A stretch of DNA of 64,000 bases, from NCBI RefSeq assembly GCF_001540865.1, contig NC_033641.1, forward strand, positions 1,883,722 to 1,947,721. Reading direction: 5' to 3'. The stretch is from Ananas comosus (Eukaryota; Streptophyta; Magnoliopsida; Poales; Bromeliaceae). The position numbers and the translations under genes were made by a program. Shown piece by piece: positions 11,663 to 23,100 of this stretch. The first letter of the stretch is position 1. Every line of letters starts with the position of its first letter. The notes beneath the pieces are model-generated. The model ran no database searches, was not told where the DNA came from, and worked only from the letters and a program-made list of their open reading frames with translations.

Positions 11663-11752
11663 ATTTTGGACAGAAACAGTATCTACTGCAGCATACATTC
11701 TCAATAATTTTGGACAGAAACAATTTTTACTGCAACATACATTCTCAATAGA
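11663..11752. repeat. Imperfect tandem duplication of about 43 bp
   Basis: Two adjacent copies of ttttggacagaaacarta...catacattctcaata, starting near 11663 and 11708, differ at a few positions. They probably belong to the decayed Copia element that follows. Confidence 0.6.
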
Positions 11753-11929
11753 AGTTCAACTTTAGTGCTGAAGAATATTACATCTGATAAAGTATGGACA
11801 GGTTGGAAGACGAAGGTAAAACACTTTAAAATTTTTAGATCAACTTCTTTTGTTCACATCCTATCACAAAATAGATAAAAATTGAATGATAATAATCAGA
11901 AGTGTATTTTTGTTGAATAAAGCTAAAGA

Positions 11930-12564
11930 AGAGCCTATTGATTTTATAATTCTGCTACTAATTCTTTAATTATAAGTCGTGATGTCATATTTGATGAACA
12001 AAAAGTTTAGGATTGGAGCTTAAAAGTGCAGAATAATTCACTTCTGATACTCGAAAATGAAACTGCAACTGAAAATAGAAATAATAATGAAAGTACGATA
12101 AGTACGAAAACAACACCATAAGTTTCACCACGAATTTTGCTAGAAACTTCTCCAGAGATGACGCCAAGAAAAGTAAAGTCACTTACTAAAATATATGAGC
12201 AATGCATACACTCGCAATTTGGTGAACCGCAAACCTTCGAGGAGGCGACAAAGTCTAATGATTGGTGTAATGCGATGAATAAAGAAATGCGGCATTAAGA
12301 AAAAATAATATCTACGAGTTTGTTGAATCGCTTGAAATTATTGGATTTAAGTGGATATATAAGGCGAAAAGGATATTGAGATATTTGAAAAAAACAAGAG
12401 ACCATTGGTTGTGGTATACTAACCCTAACCATTTTTATTTTGGTTGTTTTAATAGTAATTGGACATGTTCAATTGATGACCGAAAAAGTACGAGAAATGT
12501 TCGAGTTGATACACTGCACTACCATTGGAGAAATTTATATTTTACTGAGAGAGAATCGGTGTGA
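11930..12564 (+). pseudogene. Decayed Copia polyprotein fragments
   Basis: Translated pieces match the conserved order of a Ty1/Copia polyprotein: IISRDVIFDE (integrase to RT linker, near 11970), EPQTFEEATKSNDWCNAMNK (start of reverse transcriptase, near 12220), FKWIYKAKR (near 12350), then ILRYLKKTRD and DDRKSTRN (RNase H region, near 12375-12510). The catalytic core of reverse transcriptase is deleted between the last two groups, and stops and frameshifts break the frame. The element is non-functional and 5'-truncated. Confidence 0.8.
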
Positions 12565-12588
12565 AGAATATTAGCATTATAGGGGGAG

Positions 12589-12840
12589 TGTTAGAGATAA
12601 TGCTAATGACTTATTAGAATTAGGATTGGATTATTTGATTTTATCGGGTTATTATTTAAATTATGGTTAAGATGAAATCGAATTCGAATAAGATTACGTG
12701 TAATTAGTTATAAATAGATAGGCCGGAATTATTTGGTTAATGAAGCCGGCAGTCGCCATAATTAATTAGCGCTCGTGGAAGGTTTCATATGGTGATGAGT
12801 TGTTTTCTTCAATAAGTTATTTTGTTTTGCTTTCATAACA
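12589..12840 (+). mobile_element. 3' LTR of the truncated Copia element
   Basis: A polypurine tract AGGGGGAG directly precedes TGTTAGAGATAATGC, and the repeat closes with TTCATAACA, so the ends are inverted TGTTA/TAACA. A TATA-like TATAAATAGA lies near 12709. The 252-bp length is normal for a Copia LTR. No 5' LTR partner is visible upstream. Confidence 0.8.
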
Positions 12841-13361
12841 ATGTACCAGATTTTTTAATTTGTTTTCTTCCTCTCGTCTTTTCTATTTAACTTTTTGTGG
12901 AGATCCCTATATATCATAACAAGTATATAGAACGTATATGTTGGAGGCCCACCGCTTTAACATGTATAGTAGTATTGGATGCATTGTTGTTGCTGTATGT
13001 AGGCCCGACGATCTCGACGTATATCCGTTGGTGTCCGTGGGTTATTCGTGAATTTGCGGATATTGATACCAACTTTTTCAATCCAAAAAATTACGAGTAA
13101 AATAAATGGTTACCTATTAAGCCGTGAGCATTTTGAATAATCCGCGGATGCCCACAAATACCGGCACATATATTTTTTAATTATAAAATACATTTTTAAT
13201 TAAAATATTTTTTTTATTTACCAATTCTAAAATTGTAATTGTAATTCTAATTTTTTATCGTGTATCTTTTATATTATGAATTTTTTTATTTAAAACTTTA
13301 AATATTTTTATTATATGTTATGATATTTTAAATAATAAATTATGTTACACTTTTAAAACTT
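12841..13361. other. AT-rich intergenic stretch
   Basis: No gene is seen. Sequence at about 13000-13170 has TTTGCGGATATTGATACC and ATCCGCGGATGCCCAC motifs resembling hAT-type MITE debris, also seen near 32690-32830. Confidence 0.35.
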
Positions 13362-13561
13362 ACTAGTAGAGTGCACGTGCAATGCACGTCATATATAATA
13401 TTATAATATATATATATATATATTTATTTATTTAAAATAATTAAGATCGGACATGATTGATACGTAATATATAAATTTTAAATAAATTATTAATAAATAT
13501 TTATAATTTAATTATTATATCTACATAAGATAGTAAAAAAATCACTATCCAATTGATCATA

Positions 13562-14240
13562 CTAGTGAATTACCCGCGCGATGCTGCGGATATAAAATTA
13601 TTTTTATAATAAATTTTATTTTTTTAATATTTTTATATAGTTTTATAACTCTAATTATTAATTAAACAAAAATTACATAAAAATAATTTAGTAGTTAAAT
13701 CTATTTAAAGAAAAGTCATTAAAATTGATATATGCGCAAAGTAAATTTATATAATAATTTATTTTATAAAGATACATATGAAAAGGATTTGAGATAAATA
13801 TATCAAAATAATTTTAAAAAATCAATAAATAGAAGGAAAATAAAATTGTAAATGAAATTGTTTAATAAAATTAATTATATATACACAAAAATACACTATA
13901 TTTCTAAAATTTTACTCCTAAAATTTAAATACTATTTTTTTTTATACAACGATATTTTACATGATTTAAATTGTATCTATCAGGTTAGATTTTATTACGT
14001 GATTTATTATGCATATTATTAATAAAATTAATTAATTATATTATAATTTAATTAATTATTATAATTTAGAATTTAAAATTAAAATTATGAATATTATAAG
14101 TTAAAATTAGAATTTAGAATTTAAAATTTTCAATTTAGAATTTAAAATTTAAAATTTTAAAGTATCAAAACTTTAAATTTTCATATCAAAATTTAATTAC
14201 TAATAAGCTGTTATATAATTTATTAATAAAATTAACTAAT

Positions 14241-14280
<40 letters not shown>

Positions 14281-16067
14281 GAGAGAGAGAATGAAGTGGA
14301 GGGTTGGGGGACAGGTGTCAACCTAAGGTTCCCCCAACCCTCCTTTAATGTAATAGAAATAGATATATAAATTAAATTTTAGATTTCTACATGTGGCCAT
14401 AAAAAAAAAAAAATTATACTATTGATAAACGAGCCACTTTTTTTGGGCCAAAAATAATATTTATACATGAAATCCCTTGAATTATATAAATTATGCCAAA
14501 AATTATTTAAGTTATGCAAACCTTGTATACAAAAATGATTTAGGCCATTGTCATTCATACTGATTTATTTTGTATTCAAAAGCTTTTATATTTGAAACCC
14601 CCTTAATGAATACAAATCATATCATTTATTATTTATTATGATGAAAAAATGGCCGAAGGCCCTCAATCTTTAGGCCATTTATAAATCAGCCCCTAATTTT
14701 TTTTTGCTAATAAATGACAGATAAATATTTAACAATTTACATACTAAAAATGATCCAAACCAAATTTAAAATCAAACAGTATCTAAAACATTGTTAATTA
14801 ATAAAATCTTCTTGGAATATCCTTTTTCTATATATTATTTAGTTTCCATGCAAACCTCCACATTAGAGATCTATTTAATTGGTAAAAAAATTATATAATT
14901 TATTTATATAAAAATGTACAAACTCTTCCTCACCTTTAGGCAATTTATTTTTTATTAATATACACATAACTACTAATTTAGCCAAATAAACTAAAATTTT
15001 AACCAAAATTTTTAAATTCTAAATAGTAAATAGTAAATTTTAGAAAATAGATTAATTAACTATTCTATATCAAATAAAACTGAATTAATTAATTAATAAA
15101 ATATAAAAGTCGGAAAGATATCAATTAAAAATAAATACATAATTGTTGAAGGTTCTATTTCAAAGTCAGCTATAGTGAGAGGGTTTTATTTCAAAGTTAT
15201 CTATAATTATGGGGGTTTCTCGATTTTGAATCATATGGTTCAATTTTTTATGAAAGATGTGATACATAATAGTTGAGTAGTCTAGTTGAAAATCATCTAT
15301 AGTGGAAGAGGGTTTTTCTGTCTTGAATTATATGGTAGAATCTTTTATGAAAAATGTGTTGTTGTATATTTTTTAGATAAAAATATAAAACAGCCCCTCA
15401 TCCTTAGATCATTTGCGAATTAGTCTCCTGTTTTTTTTTCATTGAGACAGAAAACACTAAATTAATTAATCAGTAAAACAATATAAACAGATAAGATATC
15501 GAATTAAAAAAATAAATAAAAAGTTGAGGGGTGTATTTCAAAATTGCTTACACTCGAAGGGGTCTTTCCATTTCTTTCTGATGGGATGAGCGATTGAAAG
15601 GAAGAGATAGAGTCGGGATGAGACTGAGTGGGAGGCAGCGAGAGCCCCTTAGGGTAAGCACAAAGGGCCTGCCGCTGGTGGCGCTGGCGCTAGGCCGTCT
15701 CGACCTGGACGTCGGCCTCCCTTCCGTGAGAGAGAAAACATGAAGAGAGTTATTTATTTTTAAAAATATGCACGATATATAATAGCGAGCGAGACGAATG
15801 AATTTTCAAAAAAATTAAAATAATTAAAAAATAGAGAGATTTTTTGGTAGAAATAATGACAAATACTTTATATTTAACCGTTGAATTAGATTTGATGCTG
15901 TTGATTAATTATAATTTTATAGAAAAAACTCAAATTCTACGAATGTAAGTAACTTATTTCAAAAAAGATGGATTAGATTAATTAAAATGGAGTGGGATTA
16001 ACCTATATGTGAATGACATTTTTGGCAAAAAAAATATAAAAACTCACTCTCTTATAAATAGTATAGA
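13562..16067 (-). mobile_element. Helitron-like element B
   Basis: Its 3' end reads CTAGTGAATTACCCGCGCG after an A at 13561, with a GC-rich hairpin. Its 5' end is the complement of TCTATACTATTTATAAGAGA ending at 16067 and followed by T. Both junctions fit the A|TC...CTAG|T rule. The 2.5-kb interior is AT-rich with no coding sequence. It contains a (TA)n(TG)n(GA)n microsatellite at about 14243-14290 and a strong hairpin at about 14300-14343 with arms GGAGGGTTGGGGG / CCCCCAACCCTCC. Confidence 0.65.
14243..14343. repeat. Compound microsatellite and adjacent inverted repeat
   Basis: (TA)n, (TG)n and (GA)n runs are followed by the inverted repeat GGAGGGTTGGGGG ... CCCCCAACCCTCC with a loop of about 20 bp. 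The right arm leads into AATAGAAATAGATA, resembling another Helitron 5' tip, so this may be the edge of a further nested element. Confidence 0.55.
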
Positions 16068-16756
16068 TAATAGAGTTTAAATTTTTTCGAATTCGTATGA
16101 TTATTGTATTATTCGAATTTTAAGATGCAAATCTTTTCAAATCTACAGAATTCTTTTGTTATTTCGATTTTTACTTTTATTTTACAAACCGAGTATCCAT
16201 CATTTTCTCAATATGTGCACTTTAAATCATAGATATTTTTTTTTGAATCTATGCATTTTTTTAAAAATCTTCTTCTTCGTGTATAATAATATATTTTGAT
16301 CATATTAAATTTTTATGACCTATTTAAAATTTAAATATTGTTAATATTTTATCTTTTTAAATTTTTAAAAAATATTTTATTATTTTTGAATAAATAAATT
16401 ATGTAATGCATATATATATATTTAATCATATATGATGTATGACACATTGAGCTATTCCATTTATTATGATTTTGAATTATTATATTGTTTTGAGTTTTTT
16501 CCTAATATCAGTTTAAAGAATTTTTTTATTTGTAAAAGAATTTTTAATATTGTTTGGTTTTTAAGTTTTCGTGAAACTTAATCTACGTCTGTTAGAAGTT
16601 TGAAAAAATTAGATTTATTTAAAAAATTAAAAGTTATGCGTTTAGTTTTTCAAAAATTTTAAACAGTATATATTATATTTTTAATATTTTATGCAACATG
16701 TATTTCACGTGCACTTAGTTAGTAAATCTAAGTTAGAAACTAAAATGAAAAATTAG

Positions 16757-17660
16757 TTATAGATTGAAAATATCGGATAGGATCAAAATACCTTTCCAAT
16801 TGTCAGAAAAATGATTGTTCCGGTGAGTAGAATGACGACGAAGTGCTGACAAAGATGACAAAGACGATGTGCTAGCGAAGGCGATGATGATCGCCGAAAA
16901 TGATGACGATGACGGGTCGCCGCCGGTGAAGACGACAATGATGTTTCGGAAGGACGATGACTTACGCAATTAATATAAGAGATAAAAAGTCATGAAGATA
17001 CAAACTTATTAGCATTTAAAAATTTTAAAAATTAAAACAAAATATGTGAAAGATGAATTAGATGGGAAATTATATTATGACACTCTAAAATGAATTAGGT
17101 GGAACCAAAATACATTTTCAACTGTGGCGAAGACGACCGGGGATGATGATGAGGAACGAATAAAATATTACTAAAATAATATAATTTAAAAAATAAAAAT
17201 AATATATTTGAGAAAACGTATAGTGGAAATGAAAAAATATATGCTCTATATTTAAGAAACGTATAGATGCAAATGAGAAAGTATTAAAAAAAATAAAAAA
17301 AGATATGTTTTATGTATGGATAAGTATTACGATGAGATAAAATTAGGTAGGGGAAATATACCTTTCCAATTGTTAAAAAAATAATTGTTCTAGTGAGCAG
17401 GATGATGATGAAGTGCATTCCAATTGTCAGAAAAATGATCATTCTAGTGAGTAGGATGACGATGAAGTGCTGGCAAAGGTGACGATGAGATATGTGCTAG
17501 CGAAGGCGACGATGATCGACGAAGTTGATAACGATGAGGTATCGCCGCTGGTGAGGGCGACAACGATGTGTTGTGTTGGAAGGACAATGACTTGCGCAAT
17601 TAATATAAAAGATAAAAGGTTATGATAATGCAAACTTATTAGCATTTAAAAATTTTAAAA
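16757..17660. repeat. Two diverged copies of a GAT/GAC-rich repeat
   Basis: The segment at about 16775-17035 (CCTTTCCAATTGTCAGAAAA, then GACGATGA-rich sequence, then CTTACGCAATTAATATAA) recurs at about 17350-17660 with many substitutions and a partial internal duplication of the CCAATTGTCAGAAAAATGAT part. It lies inside Helitron A. Serine-rich translations on the minus strand follow from the GAT/GAC composition and lack a known domain. Confidence 0.6.
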
Positions 17661-17807
17661 AGTAAAATAAAATATATACTTTAAGATTAAAAAAGATATA
17701 CTTTAAGATATACTTTATGTATGGATAAGTATTATAATAAGATAAAATTAGGTAGGGAAGGAAAATTTTATATGTGAGGGTATTAACATTCTCTATATTA
17801 TGCATAG

Positions 17808-19650
17808 TGTAGTATCCCTGGAGTTCAGCATTTGAGGCTTGTCGACACATCTGGAGAGTGTCGGGACAAGTCCGAGTCTTGTTAGCGCGAAATAGATGTC
17901 AACTGGGCTCAGCGGGACGCGAGAGAAGGAAGTTAGCATTGAAATCTACAAATTACAGAATTTCAGCATTTGGTACCGGTACCACCCAGGGCCGTACCGG
18001 TACCATGTATATTTTTCTGCGCAGACTGCTCTCGGGTTGCATATTCTGCTGCGTGGTACCGATACAACATTGACTTGGTACCGGTACTCCAGGGTAGGTA
18101 AGGGGCTTTTTGGTAAATTCTTGTCACATTACTTGCACCCTTATCCTCCCAGCCTATATAGGATTGAGAGGCTGAGAGAGAGAGTTTTGTTGCTGCCTTT
18201 TCTCTCTCTCTAGCTGAAGTCGTACGCAAGGAGGAGGACTCGGGTGGAGCCGGAGCGACGTCGACGTTGCACCGCAGTGCTGTTTAAGTGTGCGTTCGTC
18301 GTGGTAGCGCCGTTGGGAGGTCAGGCGAGCGTGTGGTTCCGCTTCTATCAACTTCTTGCAGGATTTGGAGTGGCTTTCGAGATAGGTCAAAGTGATGCTT
18401 ACCGGATTTCGCGGATTTTTCTGCTAATTCTATATGTTGACAACATGTGTTCTTAGCTTCGTTTAGCATATTGTTTAGCTCGATTCTTGGATTTGCATAT
18501 TATTGATCTTGAATTGGAGCTTAGAATACTAGCTAAATTATACAAGTTGTACTTGGTGTTGACTTAGGAGAAAACTGGCGTTTCTATACTGTCATATGTT
18601 AAAACTACCAAATTTAACTTTAGGAGCGTAGTTTGTTTGTATCGCCGCAGTTTGTGGGCGGTGGATACCCAGAATAATGTAGAATATATTTACGCTCGTG
18701 CTGAGGTGCCGAGTGTATTTTTACAGCAGTATTTAGGCTGTTCCGGATTGTCGGGTGCTGTTGAGGTTGATGGTGGACTCAGATTGCTGTTTTTACATCA
18801 GATTGTGTCGAGGGCACGTGAGTTCAGTTGTTAAACCCTGTTTACTTGACTATAGCCTTGAGAGCCTGATTGAGCTCGACAAAGACACGCTTGCATACTC
18901 GGTTGGGTAGCGCCCATGAATGCCACTCTGGAGTCGGGCTTTGTGCTTTTGCGTTGGTGTCGTTTTGTCCTTGTTGGACTTACTCTCCACTGATAACCTG
19001 GTTTGGTGTCAGTTAGTGTAGCTTTGACAGGCGGGACGGGTGTGTTCACAGTCCCTAGTGAGATTGGGTCAGGATTTATATTTTCTACAGATTGTTGTGT
19101 TAGAGCATGATAGTATAGTGGTATTTAGCTGTAGATTTGTTCCAGCTTTTCTTACTATCCCTACTTACTTCTATAGACTTAGTGGGTGAGCCGTGGAGGT
19201 CGATAGCGGTACCCACTGAGGACTACTTCTTTTTGCAGTAGTTCTCACACTGAATTGTTGAAACCTTTTGCAGAGCCATCTTCTTCGGCTGCTGCTGCTG
19301 CTGCTGCTGAGTCTGATCGTGGAAAGGGTGTGGCGAGTTAGAGCCCTTCCTGACAAGTTGCGGAGCTAGAGGAGTACTAGCTACAGGTAGTTATAGTTTT
19401 TGGGTTATTATACATATATACTGATGCTTGTATCTCGCTGGAGCGAGTATTTTGTTTATCTGGATGTGATGTATGTATAGTGAACCTCTGATGTTATAAA
19501 TGCTTTATTTCGGCAGCTCTATACTACTGGTTGTAGTGTTGTATGATTATAGATACAGGTACGACTATCGCTTCGTATACAGGAGAAATTTTTTTATATA
19601 CAGCGGATTTGTCGGCGTGCCCGGAGAAACGAGTAATCCGGGGCATGACA
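17808..19650 (+). mobile_element. Solo LTR 1 (GTACCGGTAC family)
   Basis: It begins TGTAGTATCCCTGG and ends GGGGCATGACA (TG...CA). Flanking 5-mers CATAG and CGTAG match at 4 of 5. The 5' third carries GGTACCGGTACC-type palindromes near 17973, 17995 and 18076 around the motif ACTGCTCTCGGGTTGC. A TATA-like GCCTATATAGG is near 18151, followed by a CT-rich leader. A stem-loop with arms AGTGGGT / ACCCACT is at 19182-19219. There is no internal domain, primer-binding site or second LTR, so this is a solo LTR from recombination. Confidence 0.8.
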
Positions 19651-19731
19651 CGTAGATGGCGGGTGGGTATTGTACGGGAGAAATATTGAACGTAGATGGC
19701 GGGCGGGTATTGTACGGTAGAAATATTGAAC
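19651..19731. repeat. Tandem repeat of about 40 bp, two copies
   Basis: CGTAGATGGCGGGTGGGTAT and the following GTACGGGAGAAATATTGAA recur immediately with two substitutions, next to the LTR end. Confidence 0.7.
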
Positions 19732-20108
19732 GTGTATGATAGGTAGATTGATGAGGTATTTGAGAAATTTACGGATATTACGTTAAGAAAGGATTGAGAA
19801 TTGATGGGTACAGGTATTACGCGTGAGAAGGAAATATTTGAGAAACGCGTAGATTAGAATATACGATATAAACGCGAGGGTATTATTGTCACAAAAAGTG
19901 ACAGATACTTTTATTTTCAATCGTTAAATAAGATCTAATGGCAAAAAATTAATATCTTTATTTGAGAATAAATTATTATTTAGTGAATTATTTGAAATGA
20001 TTGGTTGAAAATTACTGCACATGAAAATATTAGTAAAAAGAGTAGAGGCATTTTTGGAAAGAGAAAAAATTTAAAACTCGCGCTTTTATAAGTAGTATAG
20101 ATATATAT

Positions 20109-23100
20109 TATAACATATTGAAATTCGGAAGAAATTATCGAACTTTATCCAAATTGGTTAAGGTTGCCGAGAGAAATAGTTGGACAAGTTTTATTTAGCA
20201 TTCCAACAAGGTTGGAAGGGCTAAAAATGAGTTTAAGAGAGATTAGAAAGGTTTTAGCATCGACTGGCGCGAAGTAGAATCGAATTGGAGCTAAAACTAC
20301 AATCTGGTGCATGTGTACCGGTACAACCATCAGTTGTAACCGATATAGACCAGCAGTCTGAGATAAAGTTGTTCTCGGGTTTGAGTTTTCGCAGAAATGT
20401 ACCGGTACACCCCTGGTGTATACCGGTACATTTTGGTAAAATTCGAGGAGACTGCTCTCGGGTTGCCTCTGCGCAGAAAATGTACCGGTACAAAATCCCG
20501 TGTACCGGTATACTTTGGTCTGGCAGTACCAAATTGGTCTGCTGCAAATAAGACTTTTTGGGGGGCTTATTTGCAAATGTTACAACATGTAATAAACTCA
20601 ACCCTCCTCTCCTTCACAGCAAACACCCCTCCACTCTCTCCCTCTCTTATTTCCCTCTCTCTCTCTAGAAAGCTTGACCTAGAGCAAGAAGAAGGTGGAG
20701 AAGAAGCCTTGGAGTGAAATTTTGGTGGTTTTGGTGGTTCTAGAAGCTCTCCAACAAGGAGGACTTGGTAGAGCTTGGGACTAGAGGTAAGTTATTGCAA
20801 GATTACTTCTAAGGTTTGGTTTTAAACCCTAAGTTTTAGAGTTTTGAGCTTCTTGAGGCTTTAGAAACCCTTTAGGGCTATGAACACCATGAAACTCATG
20901 GGAGCTTCATGTGCTCTAATGGTGAACACCGAGGGTTTAAAGTAGATGCCCTAGGGATATTTGGAATGGCTTAGTGATGGTATTAGAATGCTTCCTAGTT
21001 GATTCTAAGCTAGCTTTTGCTTAGGAATGAGATCAATTTAGGAGAAATCCCATTATGGCATTGTTAGGGCATGGATTTTGGGGCTTTTGCTTTCGGTTAT
21101 TTTCGAGATAAATTGACCTCTTAGAAACCTAATTAGGGGTATTCCCGACGCGTGGGACAACTCCGTTTGACGTTACGAAAAGACTAATTAAGAGTTCTAT
21201 GTATTAAGCCTAATTTGGCTTTATTTTTGGGTTTAGGTCGCGGGATAGGCGTCCTAAAATCGCGAGAGTTGAACTACAACCCTGCTACAATATTCAAGGT
21301 GGGGGGTGCACACCGGAATCATCGGATTTCCCTTTATGTCTATTTCACTTTTGTTGAGCATATTTATGTATAGAATCATTTATGCATGATAGGGTGTTTG
21401 ACATGTGGTTAGTGGTTAGAATTTCAATATTATGTTTCTAACGTAGATGACATAGTGATTGAAAAAGAACCATAATGGACATGTATGGTAGAACTCTAAA
21501 GATTGTATGAATGTAAGACTTGGACCAAGACAATAGTAAACAAAGGTGATATTGACAATAGAGACGAGATTGGCATTGCGACATTGGTTGTTAAACAAAG
21601 TTTAACTATTAGAGGCATTGTGGCAAGAGTAGCTTAGAGAGTGGCAAACATGATACGGTAGAGACCTATCATTGGCAAAGTGGCATTGTGGCAAGTGGCT
21701 ATACATTCCCTATGTGGGAATTGGATCGATACTCATGATAAGTCTTGGCTTGAGGGAGGTAGCTCCTCCTCGGGCGGTGCGGTCCGGAGTTGGTCACCAC
21801 TGGCCGTGGTAAAGTCCCCCCAGAGGACGGTCCCTAGGGAGGTTCGAATATTCCGTTATTAAGGAATTTTGGGTTGTGAGTTATTGGGGTTAACAAGGTT
21901 AACCGACAAGATTGGGTAAAAGTCAAAGTAAAGTTATGGAATAAGCATGCATGCATGAGCATTCTACATTTAATTATATATCCACTGACATATTTCTTGC
22001 AGGCATAGTATTTGTAACGTATTGAAATCCCGAAACGATAATCGAACTTTGACCAAATTGGTTAAAGTGTCGAAAGAAAGCGATGAACAAGTTCCTCTTG
22101 CATTTTAATAATGTTGGAGGGGCTAAAAATGAGTTTGGGAAGACTTAGAATGGTTTTAGCATCGACCGGCGCGAGGTAGAGGCGAATCGAAACCTAAAAT
22201 AGCATTCTGGAGCTGTTGTACCGGTACAAGGTGATGGTTGTACCGGTACAACCAGCGCAATTCGAGCTGAGTAGCTCTCGGGTTGATGTAGTCCAGGCCT
22301 TGTACCGGTACAAGACCCCTTGTACCGGTACAGACCCTGCGCACCCGAGAGGCAGCTCTCGGGTTTGGCTCACTGTTTGGTCTTGTACCCGTACAATAAT
22401 CCTTGTACCGGTACAAGAGGCCCCAAACAGCACTTTGAAGTCTGATGCAAATAAGACTTTGTGGGGGGGGTTGTTCGCAATTGTTGCAACATGTTATAAG
22501 CCTTAGCCCTCTCCCTTTCACAGCACACTCTCAAAACACTCTCTCTCTTTTATTTCTCTCTTTCTCTCCCTAGAAAAATCCTAGGGTTTGGTGGAGAAGG
22601 TGGAGAAGAAGAAGAAGAAGTTGGATTTTGGAGGCTTGGAGGCTTTGGTGGCTCTCCAACAAGGTGGACTTTGGTGAGCTCGTGGCCAAGGTGACTTTAT
22701 TGCACAAGAGAGTCTAGGGCTTGGTTTTAAACCTTAGGATTTAGAGTTTTGATCCTCTAATTAACCTAGAAATCCTCTAAAGACCATGACTCTATGAAAA
22801 ACATGGATTTCTTGGACCCCTCTCATGGTGGATCACTAGGGCTCAAAGTAGATGCCCTAGGGATGGTTCTAAAAGCTTAGGAACCTTAGTAGAGAGCTTC
22901 CCAAGTAATTCTAAGCTTTCTTTTGCTTAGCAATGAGATCAATCTAGGAAAAATGCAAAAATTGCATGTTAGGGCATCCCAAAGAGAGTTTTTGCCCAAA
23001 TTAGGTTTTGATCTATTTTGATCATGTAGAAACTTAATTCAGGGTATTTTAAACCCGTTGGAACGCTCGGTTCAACAATCCGACGAGTGTACGCAAAGTT

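Larger units (their letters stand above)
13363..20101 (-). mobile_element. Helitron-like element A (interrupted by a Helitron and a solo LTR)
   Basis: On the minus strand a Helitron starts with TC and ends with CTRR, inserted between A and T. On the plus strand CTAG at 13363 follows A and precedes a hairpin (GTGCACGTGCAATGCAC). At the other end a TATAGA tip at 20101 is followed by T, within CTTTTATAAGTAGTATAGA, the complement of a classic 5' Helitron tip. Removing nested element B and the LTR at 17808-19650 leaves about 2.4 kb, close to the size of element B. No Rep/helicase gene is present. Pairing of the two ends is inferred. Confidence 0.5.

Noticed and set aside
20145..20601. Open frames of 88-143 codons around the GTACCGGTAC clusters (also at 22156-22521, 26734-27284 and 35771-36339)
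   Set aside because: They lie in LTR U3-like sequence on both strands and owe their length to the GC-rich palindromes. No domain.
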